Shown: one piece after another, positions 53,935 through 62,407 of the stretch
Position numbering within the stretch: position 1 is the stretch's first letter
Layout of the letters: the number at the start of each line of letters is the position of its first letter
DNA from: Candidatus Thioglobus sp. NP1
GTDB taxonomy: Bacteria; Pseudomonadota; Gammaproteobacteria; PS1; Pseudothioglobaceae
DNA length: 64,000 nt
Direction: 5' to 3'
Assembly: GCF_003326015.1 (NCBI RefSeq)
Contig: NZ_CP023860.1
Span: 992,001 to 1,056,000, forward strand
Notes under the pieces: model-generated
Database searches by the model: none
Seen by the model: only the letters and a program-made list of their open reading frames with translations
What the model was told of the DNA's origin: nothing
Position numbers and translations under genes: made by a program

Positions 53935-53951
53935 AAAACCCAATTCTAATA

Positions 53952-55007
53952 ATGTTTGACGCTGTTCTAAATCTTAATAACTGGCTTTTATTTTTCGTTT
54001 TATATCTTTTGACTGGCTTTATATTGGCAAAGGATGTCTACGGCTTTGTTCCAAAACTTATGTCAAGTATTGGCTGGCCAATTGAATTTACTCAGAAGCT
54101 ATTTGGAACAAAATCACTGCCTTATCTTTTCTTATTTCCAAATATATTAATTTTTGGACTCTTTACTTTTCTTCCATTATTTATGAACTTTGGTTTTTCT
54201 GTAACCGATGGAACAAGTATTAACTTTGAAAATAGAGCCTTCTCAGGTCTGGATAACTTGGCAAGGATTACTCAGGAAATTCAAATTGATACTGGTGGTA
54301 TCAATGTTGAAAATGCTAAATTTAAGTCAGCTCTTTACGATACCTTTGTTTTTGTAATTCTTCAGGTGCCAATAATGATTCTTATTGCACTTTTTACTGC
54401 AATAGTTCTTAATAGAGAGGTTATAGGAAGAGGTTTTTGGAGAGCTGTATTTTTCTATCCAGTCATGCTAAGCCCTGTGGTTGTTGCATTTCTATGGACT
54501 CTTATATTGAAGAGGCAAGGTATGCTGTCTCAAACGCTAATGGATTGGAACTGGATTAGTGAACCAATCCAGTGGTTAATGGATCCAAGTTGGACTATGT
54601 TCTGGTCAATTTTTGTCTATACATGGGCTCATATGGGTTTTTATATGCTCATCTTACTCGCTGGCCTGCAGTCCATTCCAAGGGATCTTTATGAGGCGGC
54701 ACAAATGGATGGTACCTCTGAAAGGCGAGTTTTTTGGCGAATAACATTACCCTTACTTATGCCAATCTTGCTTGTTGTAACAGTGCTCTCATTAATTAAA
54801 GCAGTGCAAGCATTTGAAGAGCTGTATGCTCTTCAAGTTGGGTGGATTTCTCTTGTTTCTTATATTGTAGAAAATGCTGGAATTAGAGGTCAAAAAACTT
54901 TTTTTGGTCTTGGAATAGCGGCAATGGCATCGCTAATTGTTGCACTGATACTAATTGTTCTTTCGCTGCTTCAATTCTATTTAACTCGAAGGCAGATTAA
55001 GCTATGA
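53952..55007 (+). CDS. Sugar ABC transporter permease (MalF-type) with extra N-terminal helix
   Basis: This 351-residue permease has an additional membrane helix at about 10-28 before the standard six. The EAA loop is DLYEAAQMDGTSERRVFWRI (about 248-267), followed by AVQAFEELYALQVGWISLVS. Its periplasmic loop around 85-115 is slightly longer than usual. It overlaps the MalG-type gene by four bases. Confidence 0.91.
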   Translation: MFDAVLNLNNWLLFFVLYLLTGFILAKDVYGFVPKLMSSIGWPIEFTQKLFGTKSLPYLFLFPNILIFGLFTFLPLFMNFGFSVTDGTSINFENRAFSGLDNLARITQEIQIDTGGINVENAKFKSALYDTFVFVILQVPIMILIALFTAIVLNREVIGRGFWRAVFFYPVMLSPVVVAFLWTLILKRQGMLSQTLMDWNWISEPIQWLMDPSWTMFWSIFVYTWAHMGFYMLILLAGLQSIPRDLYEAAQMDGTSERRVFWRITLPLLMPILLVVTVLSLIKAVQAFEELYALQVGWISLVSYIVENAGIRGQKTFFGLGIAAMASLIVALILIVLSLLQFYLTRRQIKL

Positions 55008-56437
55008 ATGATGTTATAAAGTTTTTTACTCGCAGGCAGGGTAGAAAACAAGCAAGCTTGACTGACTGGATTTCATATGGTTTTTTATTCCTTGGGTTTT
55101 TAATTATCTTTTTGCCAGTTCTGTGGCTGGTTATGAACTCAGTTAAATCGCAGTTTTTACTTCAAAAATACGATACCAATTTTCTACCAATGGATTATGA
55201 GCGAATCGCCAGAGCAACAATCTACGGCCCTGATGGTAAAAATATATTGATTATGAAAGACCTAGATCCTTGGGTCATGTTCTGGAAAAATTTAGATGAC
55301 GATGAACGGGCTGAAAAGGATGTTATAAACTATATTAAGAACTTTAGTGGTAATGAATACTATGCATTAAGATCTCACTTTGGTTTAGTTTCAGTTTTAG
55401 CCAAAGAGTTAATTGTTGATCAAGACTTACCAGATTGGCTGATTAAGTATCCGAGTATGTTTCCTAGTGCGAAGAAAGATTATGATCCTCAGTCCATAGT
55501 TGATAGTTTAAATCAAGAGGACGCTAGATTATTGTCAGAATTTTTAGGACTCAAGCCCTATAAACCCAATGGGTTTACTGCTCAAATTCTAATCTCCATG
55601 GCTGATCCTCAAACGGGTGAGGTAGTTGAGTATTCAGTTAGTCGAATTAACCCAACTAAAGACACTGTTAATGCAAGGCTTGTATCTAACCCTGAAGCAG
55701 GTATAGCTAAACTTCCTCAGAATGAGATTATTATCAATAAAAGCTTAAAACCTTCATGGATAAACTATACAGACCCTTTGACTAAAAAAGCTCTGGGGAG
55801 TTTTGATGCTGTTAGGTGTCTCAATAACTCTGTATTTGTAACTATTGTGGCAACCTTGATAACTCTATTGATTAATTCTATGGCGGCTTTTGCTTTGTCT
55901 AAGTATCGATTTAATGGACAAGTAGTCTTTTTTGTAATAATTCTTGCAACACTTATGGTGCCAGCATCAGTATTAATTGTTGGTATTTTTAAGATGGTCA
56001 CAATGACTGGTCTTTCAGGCTCTCTATGGGGGGTCATAATTCCTGGGGCTGCAACGCCAACTGGAGTTTTTATGCTAAGACAGTATATGCTTACTATTCC
56101 AGATGAACTTTTAGAGGCTGCCAGAATGGATGCTGCGAGTGAGTGGACTATTTATTGGAGAATCATTTTTCCATTGGCTCTCCCAGCTATAGCCGTTCTA
56201 GGTATTCTTTCAATTATATGGCGATGGAATGATTTAATTCTGCCAATGATAGCTGTTTCAACAACAAAAGCTGCTTATACTATTCAGCTCTGTTTGCTTG
56301 ACTTTAACGGAGAGTACCTTGCAAGAGAGCACTATGCTTTAGCCATGACTGTGGTTAGTCTGGTTCCAACAACACTTGTATTTGTTTTCCTGCAAAAATA
56401 TATTACAACTGGCATTGCATCAACAGGGATGAAATAA
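55004..56437 (+). CDS. Sugar ABC transporter permease (MalG-type) with large periplasmic insert
   Basis: At 477 residues this MalG-class permease is about 200 longer than usual. After a first membrane helix (about 24-46) a hydrophilic stretch of some 210 residues (about 50-265) precedes helix two. The rest is standard, with EAA loop LLEAARMDAASEWTIYWRII (about 368-387) and WRWNDLILPMIAV. The insert should face the periplasm and might contact the binding protein or substrate. The frame is intact throughout. Confidence 0.9.
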   Translation: MNDVIKFFTRRQGRKQASLTDWISYGFLFLGFLIIFLPVLWLVMNSVKSQFLLQKYDTNFLPMDYERIARATIYGPDGKNILIMKDLDPWVMFWKNLDDDERAEKDVINYIKNFSGNEYYALRSHFGLVSVLAKELIVDQDLPDWLIKYPSMFPSAKKDYDPQSIVDSLNQEDARLLSEFLGLKPYKPNGFTAQILISMADPQTGEVVEYSVSRINPTKDTVNARLVSNPEAGIAKLPQNEIIINKSLKPSWINYTDPLTKKALGSFDAVRCLNNSVFVTIVATLITLLINSMAAFALSKYRFNGQVVFFVIILATLMVPASVLIVGIFKMVTMTGLSGSLWGVIIPGAATPTGVFMLRQYMLTIPDELLEAARMDAASEWTIYWRIIFPLALPAIAVLGILSIIWRWNDLILPMIAVSTTKAAYTIQLCLLDFNGEYLAREHYALAMTVVSLVPTTLVFVFLQKYITTGIASTGMK

Positions 56438-56441
56438 AATT

Positions 56442-57458
56442 ATGGCAAATCTTAAACTCATTGATATTAAAAAATCTTATGGCAAAACAGAGGTCATTCA
56501 TGGGCTTGAATTAGAGGTTTTAGACGGTGAATTTTGTGTGCTAGTTGGGCCATCTGGTTGCGGCAAATCAACCCTTTTGAGGATGATCGCTGGACTTGAG
56601 GCAATTACTGAGGGTTCTATCTTTATTAATGATGAAAGAGTAAATGATGTTTCTGCAGCAAAAAGGGGGTTAGCAATGGTTTTTCAGTCCTATGCTCTTT
56701 ACCCTCATATGACAGTTAGACAAAACCTAGCATTTGGCCTGGAAAATTTAAAGTTAGATAAAGAAGATATTGATCAGAGAATTACTAAAGCCGCTACTCA
56801 GCTTAGAATGGAGGAGTACTTAAAAAGACGCCCTGGGCAATTATCTGGTGGCCAAAGACAACGAGTTGCAATTGGAAGAGCTATTGTTAGGGAGCCATCA
56901 ATCTATCTATTTGATGAGCCACTATCAAATTTAGATGCAGAACTCCGAGTTGCTACTCGTGTTGAATTAAAAGCTCTACATGCAAGACTTGGAAACACCA
57001 TGGTTTATGTTACTCATGACCAAGTTGAAGCAATGACAATGGCAGATAAGATTGTTGTTATGCATGATGGAATTATTGAACAGACAGGAACCCCTCTAGA
57101 TTTATATAATAAACCTGCTAATTTATTTGTTGCTGGGTTTATTGGCTCACCAAAAATGAATTTTTTAAATTGCTCATCACTCCCAGAGAAGATCAAAAAA
57201 CTTGCTCCTAAGGGAGCCATCACCTTTGGTATAAGGCCAGAACATTTAACAATCACAGAAGAAAACTCATTACCTTTAAAGGTAGTAAATGTTGAGCAAC
57301 TAGGTTCTGATAGTTATCTCTATGGCGATACGATTGGTGATCAAGAGATCTCTATCAAATTAAACAATCAAACTGATATTAAATCTAATCAATCTGTTAA
57401 TGTTGGATTTAATTCAAGCAATACCCACTGGTTTGATTCAAATGGAATATCTCTGTAA
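56442..57458 (+). CDS. MalK/UgpC-class ABC ATPase of the CUT1 importer
   Basis: This 338-residue ATPase has LVGPSGCGKST (about 33-43), MVFQSYALYPHM, LSGGQRQRVAIGRAI and IYLFDEPLSNLD, then a TOBE-type C-terminus with FGIRPEHLTI. It follows the large permease by four bases and completes a binding protein-permease-permease-ATPase importer set. Confidence 0.93.
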   Translation: MANLKLIDIKKSYGKTEVIHGLELEVLDGEFCVLVGPSGCGKSTLLRMIAGLEAITEGSIFINDERVNDVSAAKRGLAMVFQSYALYPHMTVRQNLAFGLENLKLDKEDIDQRITKAATQLRMEEYLKRRPGQLSGGQRQRVAIGRAIVREPSIYLFDEPLSNLDAELRVATRVELKALHARLGNTMVYVTHDQVEAMTMADKIVVMHDGIIEQTGTPLDLYNKPANLFVAGFIGSPKMNFLNCSSLPEKIKKLAPKGAITFGIRPEHLTITEENSLPLKVVNVEQLGSDSYLYGDTIGDQEISIKLNNQTDIKSNQSVNVGFNSSNTHWFDSNGISL

Positions 57459-57503
57459 TTTTCATTGTGTATTATCAAGTTATTCTTAATAAATTAATTT
57501 TGT

Positions 57504-58868
57504 ATGTTGGATACTGATCAGTCAGCAGTTTGGATTAAGAACCCTTTAGCTGTATATGCAGATAATAGCGATAGTGGTGTCGTTATTAGTGGCAATAAAA
57601 TTATTGAATTAGTGCCCTTAGGTAGGTTGCCTAAAGCTGATATTAATGAGGTCTATGATGCTAGTAATAGTGTTCTTCTTCCAGGACTAATTAATACCCA
57701 TCACCACTTTTATCAAACTTTAACGAGAGCTTATCCTGAGGCACTAAATAAGGATCTTTTTCCCTGGTTGAAGAGCCTTTATAAGGTCTGGGCAAATATT
57801 GAACCTGAGATGCTTGCAGTTTCTACAGAATTAGCACTTTCTGAGCTTTTACTCTCTGGATGCACTACTGCAAGTGATCATCATTATTTATTTCCCAGCC
57901 AGCTTGAAAATGCTATAGATATCCAAGTTGAGGAGGCTCAAAAAATTGGTATGCGAGTTACTTTAACTAGGGGTTCAATGAGTCTAGGAGAAAAAGATGG
58001 TGGTTTGCCACCACAGTCGGTTGTTCAAACTAAGCGAGATATACTGCTTGATAGTGAGCGACTAATTAAGAAATACCATAATAACAAAGAGGGTGCAATG
58101 ACACAAATTGCTTTAGCACCATGTTCGCCATTCTCTGTAACTAAGGATTTAATGATAGAAACTGCAGGTCTTGCGCAGCAATATGATGTTCGTTTGCATA
58201 CTCACCTGGCTGAGACAATAGATGAAGAGAAATTCTGTCTAGAAAAGTTTGGTTTAAGGACTGTAGATTATCTTGAGAGTGTTGGCTGGCTATCTAATAA
58301 GACTTGGCTTGCTCACGGTATACACTTTAATAAACAAGAAATCCAAAAGCTGGGTGAATCTGGTGTTGGTATTTGTCACTGCCCCAGCTCGAATATGATG
58401 CTAGCTTCAGGTATTTGTCATAGTCTTGAGCTTGAGGAGTCTGGGTCCACTATAGGTCTTGGTGTTGACGGCTCAGCCTCAAATGATGGCTCTAATATGA
58501 TAGCTGAGCTTAGGCAAGCAATGTACTTGCAGCGTTTACGTTATGGCGCCTCAAGGGTTACTCATCAAAAAGCCTATGATTGGGCTACTAAAGGTTCAGC
58601 TGCGCTTTTAGGAAGGTCTGATATTGGAGAGATTGCGATTGGTAAGCAGGCAGATCTAGCTTTATTTAAGCTTGATGAACTCAGATTCTCTGGTAGCCAT
58701 GACTCTTTGGCTGCCTTACTTCTTTGTGGAGCACAAAAAGCTGATAGGGTTATGATAGCTGGGAAGTGGAAGGTTGTTGATGGAAAAATTGATGGTCAGG
58801 ATGAGGCTGAATTAATAAGTCGTCACAGTAATGCAGCAATAAAATTACGTCAATTAGCTAACGTTTAG
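57504..58868 (+). CDS. 8-oxoguanine deaminase-like amidohydrolase
   Basis: This 454-residue COG0402 amidohydrolase has LPGLINTHHHFYQTLTRAYP (metal His pair near 63-65), RLHTHLAETIDE, TWLAHGIHF, GICHCPSSNMMLASG and GLGVDGSASNDGSNM. This set, in particular THHHFYQTLTR, is typical of the 8-oxoguanine/isoguanine deaminase group formerly annotated as hydroxydechloroatrazine ethylaminohydrolase. It would deaminate oxidised purines to products that can join urate catabolism. The gene follows the sugar ATPase by 46 bases; whether it is in that operon is unclear. Confidence 0.85.
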   Translation: MLDTDQSAVWIKNPLAVYADNSDSGVVISGNKIIELVPLGRLPKADINEVYDASNSVLLPGLINTHHHFYQTLTRAYPEALNKDLFPWLKSLYKVWANIEPEMLAVSTELALSELLLSGCTTASDHHYLFPSQLENAIDIQVEEAQKIGMRVTLTRGSMSLGEKDGGLPPQSVVQTKRDILLDSERLIKKYHNNKEGAMTQIALAPCSPFSVTKDLMIETAGLAQQYDVRLHTHLAETIDEEKFCLEKFGLRTVDYLESVGWLSNKTWLAHGIHFNKQEIQKLGESGVGICHCPSSNMMLASGICHSLELEESGSTIGLGVDGSASNDGSNMIAELRQAMYLQRLRYGASRVTHQKAYDWATKGSAALLGRSDIGEIAIGKQADLALFKLDELRFSGSHDSLAALLLCGAQKADRVMIAGKWKVVDGKIDGQDEAELISRHSNAAIKLRQLANV

Positions 58869-58886
58869 TTTTTCTTATTATTACCA

Positions 58887-58915
58887 TTGACTCTCTATAT
58901 TAGTTAACCTATAAT
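58887..58915 (+). promoter_or_regulatory. Promoter of the umuDC-like operon
   Basis: TTGACT (58887-58892) and TATAAT (58910-58915) are separated by exactly 17 bases, a near-consensus sigma70 promoter. Transcription would begin near 58921, inside the inverted repeat 58919-58947. Such a strong promoter in front of a mutagenic polymerase calls for a repressor. Confidence 0.7.
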
Positions 58916-58918
58916 CCT

Positions 58919-58947
58919 AACTTGAATAATGTTACAAATTTCAAGTT
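58919..58947. promoter_or_regulatory. Inverted repeat over the umuDC start of transcription
   Basis: AACTTGAA (58919-58926) and TTCAAGTT (58940-58947) are perfect eight-base inverted arms, 13 bases apart. They cover the predicted transcription start. No CTGT-N8-ACAG LexA box was found between 58869 and 58951, so this may be the operator actually used. Confidence 0.5.
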
Positions 58948-58951
58948 AGTT

Positions 58952-59533
58952 ATGAATATACACAATCATGGTGGTGCCAGAAAGGGTGCTGGTCGTAAAA
59001 AAAACTCAGGCAACTTTAAAGAACAAACTAAGGTTATTAGAGTTCCAATTAGTCTTGTCGACTCCATTACTCCTAGTATTGAGATATACAAATCTCAAGT
59101 TAAGTCAGGTATAGAAGTTCTTAGGGTTAATGAGGATCCAGTTAAGCAACTAATTCCAATCTTTACTTCGCGTGTACAGGCAGGATTTCCTTCTCCAGCA
59201 GACGACCATTTGGAAGATACGCTTGATTTAAATACTCACCTTATTCATCATAAGGAGGCAACCTTCTTTGTTAAGGCGCAGGGTGAGTCGATGATAGGTG
59301 CTGGTATTCATCAAGGCGATATACTGATAGTTGATAAATCACTATCTCCTAAAAGTGGAAAGATTGTCATTGCTGTTGTTGATGGCGAGTTTACTGTTAA
59401 GCGTTTGCATAAATACAAGGGAAATATAACTCTTAAGGCTGAAAATTCTGAATTTGAAGACATCAAGATTAAAGGGACTGATGAACTCATCATATGGGGT
59501 GTTGTGACCTCGGTGATACATCAGTATGATTAA
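58952..59533 (+). CDS. umuD: UmuD-like S24 peptidase with extended N-terminal domain
   Basis: This 193-residue protein, counted from ATG 58952 (an in-frame TTG at 58922 would start inside the inverted repeat), is longer than the usual 139. The C-terminal part is a UmuD/LexA self-cleaving peptidase: cleavage site QAGFPSPADD near 74-84, catalytic Ser in AQGESMIGAGI, and Lys in FTVKRLHKYK. The extra N-terminal ~70 residues begin with HGGARKGAGRKK, basic and Gly-rich, followed by TKVIRVPISLVDSI, which resembles a ribbon-helix-helix DNA-binding unit. It overlaps umuC by eight bases. It may act as both polymerase accessory and self-cleaved repressor. Confidence 0.85.
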   Translation: MNIHNHGGARKGAGRKKNSGNFKEQTKVIRVPISLVDSITPSIEIYKSQVKSGIEVLRVNEDPVKQLIPIFTSRVQAGFPSPADDHLEDTLDLNTHLIHHKEATFFVKAQGESMIGAGIHQGDILIVDKSLSPKSGKIVIAVVDGEFTVKRLHKYKGNITLKAENSEFEDIKIKGTDELIIWGVVTSVIHQYD

Positions 59534-60806
59534 TAAAACTAAATTTGCATTAGTAGACTGTAATAACTTCTACGCCTCTTGTGAAAGAGTTTTTGAGCCC
59601 AAGCTAGAGGGTAGGCCGATTATTGTTCTTTCTAATAACGATGGTTGTATTATTGCCCGTTCTAATGAAGCTAAGGCACTGGGTGTTAAGATGGGCGTAC
59701 CTTATTTTAAAGTAAGAGACATGATTATTAAAAATGGCATTGTAGTCAAATCTTCTAACTACCCCTTGTATGGAGATATGTCTTCTAGAGTAATGAAAAT
59801 TATTGGTCAGTATTCTCCTATTCAAGAAGTTTATTCTATAGATGAAAGTTTTATAGACTTGGTAGGATTGCCGTTTCACTTAATAAATCATATGCAGTCT
59901 TTAAGGCAAAATGTTAAGAGTTGGACGGGGGTTCCAGTATGTGTCGGTATGGGCAGCACCAAGGTCTTGGCAAAGCTTGCTAATCGAATTGCCAAAAAAT
60001 ACACAAGGTTTAATGGTGTTTTTGATATAGATGAGCTGCCCTATGAAAGATACTGCAAACTACTACAATCCGTTGAGGTAGGCGACTTATGGGGAATAGG
60101 AAGGCAGAGTGCTAAAAAACTTAATCGAATTGGTATTATTTCTAGTAATGATTTTTATCAGGCAGATATTGGTGTCATTGAAACCCTTTTAGGGGTTAAT
60201 GGTAAGAAAGTTTATCAAGAGCTTTATGGTAACTCGTGTATTCCTATTGAAGCCATTCCTCCAACAAGGCAGCAAATTGTATCTTCTCGTTCTTTTGGCT
60301 CTGATTTAACCGACTTTCATGAGTTGAATCAAGCCTTGACTAACCTTACTAGAAAAGCTGTTTATAAGCTAAATAATCATAAATTAGCAACAACAACTAT
60401 TACTGTCTTTATTTATACCAATCCCCATAAAAAAAATAAAGCCTGTGTCCACTTATCAAAAACTATAGGTATGACAACAGCGATTAAGAATGAATCTCAA
60501 ATTATTCCATTAATATCTAAGATACTTAGGCTTATTTATAAGCCAGGACACTCATTTTATAAGGGTGGTATAGTACTAAGTAATCTGGTTAAAAATTACC
60601 CGCAACAAGATCTATTTTTGACTAATGAGGATAATCAAAGAAACATAGATAGCTCTAATAAATCTAATGCTATAAGGTTGGTTAATAAGCGCTTTAATGA
60701 ATCACTCAAATATGCTAGCGAAATAGGTAATGATAAATGGAGACCAAAGGCTGATTTTAAGTCAAAAAGATACACCACAAGTTGGACTGAATTATTGGTA
60801 ATTTAG
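59526..60806 (+). CDS. umuC: Translesion DNA polymerase V catalytic subunit UmuC
   Basis: This 426-residue Y-family polymerase has FALVDCNNFYASCERVFEP (about 7-25), the palm acidic motif YSIDESFIDL (near 100-110), VCVGMGSTKVLAKLANRIAK and LWGIGRQSAKKLNRIGI (helix-hairpin-helix thumb region). SSRSFGSDL begins the little-finger domain. The DUF4113-like C-terminus RWRPKADFKSKRYTTSW appears as KWRPKADF near the end. It copies damaged DNA with UmuD'. Translation is coupled to umuD. Confidence 0.95.
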   Translation: MINKTKFALVDCNNFYASCERVFEPKLEGRPIIVLSNNDGCIIARSNEAKALGVKMGVPYFKVRDMIIKNGIVVKSSNYPLYGDMSSRVMKIIGQYSPIQEVYSIDESFIDLVGLPFHLINHMQSLRQNVKSWTGVPVCVGMGSTKVLAKLANRIAKKYTRFNGVFDIDELPYERYCKLLQSVEVGDLWGIGRQSAKKLNRIGIISSNDFYQADIGVIETLLGVNGKKVYQELYGNSCIPIEAIPPTRQQIVSSRSFGSDLTDFHELNQALTNLTRKAVYKLNNHKLATTTITVFIYTNPHKKNKACVHLSKTIGMTTAIKNESQIIPLISKILRLIYKPGHSFYKGGIVLSNLVKNYPQQDLFLTNEDNQRNIDSSNKSNAIRLVNKRFNESLKYASEIGNDKWRPKADFKSKRYTTSWTELLVI

Positions 60807-60898
60807 GTGCATAAATAAACCATTAATAAATTGTGATGAAAGAGTTAAATTTATAGATTAGAATGTTATTACTATTTAATAAATAAGGAGAAAGTAGC

Positions 60899-61183
60899 AT
60901 GGTGAGAATGTTAATGACAATTAATATTTCTAAGGGCTGGGAGACATGGTCAAAAATGGCAAAAGGTCTTGAGCCTCAGATGAATGAACAAGGTGCAAAG
61001 ATAATTTGGGCAGGAGCAAATCCGGATGAAACAGCAGTCTATGTGCTGGCGGAAATGAAAGACCCATCATATGTAAAATCATTTGGTGAACGCCCTGATA
61101 TAGTAGCAATACGTGAAGCAGGAGGCGCGGATGTTTCATCAACAACTCCTTTGGCACAAATTGATGAGTACTTTATGGGATAG
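60899..61183 (+). CDS. Small protein of unknown function (94 residues, ferredoxin-like fold likely)
   Basis: This 94-residue reading frame has a strong ribosome site (AAGGAGAAAG) nine bases before its ATG. The pattern is beta-alpha-beta-like: MLMTINISKGWETWSKMAKGLE, IIWAGANPDETAVYVLAEM, DPSYVKSFGERPDIVAIREAG. It looks like a dimeric alpha/beta-barrel or DUF3764-like protein. No catalytic motif, signal peptide or membrane segment is visible. It stands alone between umuC and a truncated secreted peptide gene. Confidence 0.65.
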   Translation: MVRMLMTINISKGWETWSKMAKGLEPQMNEQGAKIIWAGANPDETAVYVLAEMKDPSYVKSFGERPDIVAIREAGGADVSSTTPLAQIDEYFMG

Positions 61184-61324
61184 AGCCACTAACAGTTTAT
61201 GTGATCTATGTAAGTAGAGAGTGAATGCCTGAAAAGCTTCGAGTATTTTTAAAATATTTAAAAGAGCTTGACCAAAATTTATTGAAATAATTAGCTCTCA
61301 TTAAATCAATTATTTCAATAAATT

Positions 61325-61468
61325 ATGAAAAAAACACTCCTACTTTTACTCTCATTATTCTTTCTTAATTCTCCTGCAGTCTTTGCAGACCATTTTGCAA
61401 ATTTCAAAGTTGTAGATATAAGACTTGGGGATAGTTTGCTAGAATTTGGAGTTATTGATGCGCCTTAA
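61325..61468 (+). CDS. Short secreted peptide, possibly a truncated gene remnant
   Basis: An ATG at 61325 opens a 47-codon frame ending at TAA 61466-61468. The first 21 residues are a clear signal peptide (MKKTLLLLLSLFFLNSPAVF, cleavage after FA before DHFA). Only about 26 mature residues follow (FKVVDIRLGDSLLEFG). It ends within the first codons of the EamA gene, whose base composition is different. It could be the 5' remnant of a longer periplasmic protein gene interrupted when the transporter arrived. Confidence 0.45.
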   Translation: MKKTLLLLLSLFFLNSPAVFADHFANFKVVDIRLGDSLLEFGVIDAP

Positions 61469-62342
61469 CAGCAATATGAAAGGCGCCGCTCTGATGACGG
61501 CCTGTGTATCTGCATATGTTATCAATGATGCTTTTATGAAGCTTCTATTTTCTGAGATTGCTTTATTTCAGGCAGTATTTCTACGAAGTATAATTACTAT
61601 TCCACCAATTTTGATCATGGTGTGGATTACCAAAGTGGCGATACGCAATCTTTCAAAACAGGATAAGCGTCTCATATTGGTGCGTGTGGGTGCTGAGATT
61701 TTTGTAACAATCACTTTCCTGACAGCCCTCAAGCATATGCCGTTAGCCAATGTCACCGCAATTCTACAGGCTTTACCGCTTGCTATAACAATGGCTGCTG
61801 CACTTTTCCTTGCAGAACCTGTTGGGTGGCGACGCTGGAGTGCCATACTTGTTGGCTTTGTTGGTGTTCTAATTGTTGTCCGGCCCGGTCTGGAGGGTTT
61901 TAATATCTATTCGCTTTCAGCTTTTATGGCGATTATTTTTCTTACTGTAAGAGAAATTGCCACCCGTAAACTAACAAGCCAAGTCCCGACCATCACCGTG
62001 GTTCTATCAACGGCTGTTGGCAGTACCTTGTTTGCTGGAATTATGATGATTGGTTCAGAGTGGGATACTGTTAGCACAGTGTCATGGTTGCTCATTCTTG
62101 GTGCGGCTGTTGCCATTTTGATCGCTACTTTATTGAGTGTCATGGCTATGCGAATTGGCGACATTGGTTTCGTTTCTCCTTTTCGATATACCTCTATGCT
62201 TGGAGCAATTGGGTTGGGTATTTTGATGTTTGGCGATTGGCCTGACCAACCGACTTTAGTTGGAACCGTTATTATAGTCAGTACAGGCATTTATACTTTT
62301 CATCGAGAACAAAAGGTTAGTAGAAAAGCAACAACACAATAA
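61458..62342 (+). CDS. EamA/DMT-superfamily transporter, likely horizontally acquired
   Basis: This protein of about 294 residues has ten predicted membrane helices in two EamA repeats (first about 10-135, second about 150-290). The repeat signature FLTALKHMPLANVTAILQAL is typical of DMT exporters, and WRRWSAILVGFVGVLIVVRP begins the link to the second half. The ATG at 61458 has GGAG five bases upstream; TTG at 61446 is an alternative. Two 60-base lines inside (61681-61740 and 61801-61860) hold 28 and 32 G+C, clearly higher than neighbouring genes. Substrate unknown. Confidence 0.88.
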   Translation: MRLNSNMKGAALMTACVSAYVINDAFMKLLFSEIALFQAVFLRSIITIPPILIMVWITKVAIRNLSKQDKRLILVRVGAEIFVTITFLTALKHMPLANVTAILQALPLAITMAAALFLAEPVGWRRWSAILVGFVGVLIVVRPGLEGFNIYSLSAFMAIIFLTVREIATRKLTSQVPTITVVLSTAVGSTLFAGIMMIGSEWDTVSTVSWLLILGAAVAILIATLLSVMAMRIGDIGFVSPFRYTSMLGAIGLGILMFGDWPDQPTLVGTVIIVSTGIYTFHREQKVSRKATTQ

Positions 62343-62407
62343 ATTACTTTCCAGGTTTTGAAATATAAATGAATATCATTTAATTAAACTATTATAATAA
62401 TTTATTG

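Noticed and set aside
55004-56437. Gene fusion or frameshift in the long MalG-type permease
   Set aside because: The frame is continuous and both the first helix and the later EAA loop are intact, so an insert within one protein is the simpler reading.
58869-58951. Canonical gammaproteobacterial LexA box before umuD
   Set aside because: No CTGT-N8-ACAG or close variant is present; the only clear symmetry is the AACTTGAA/TTCAAGTT repeat.
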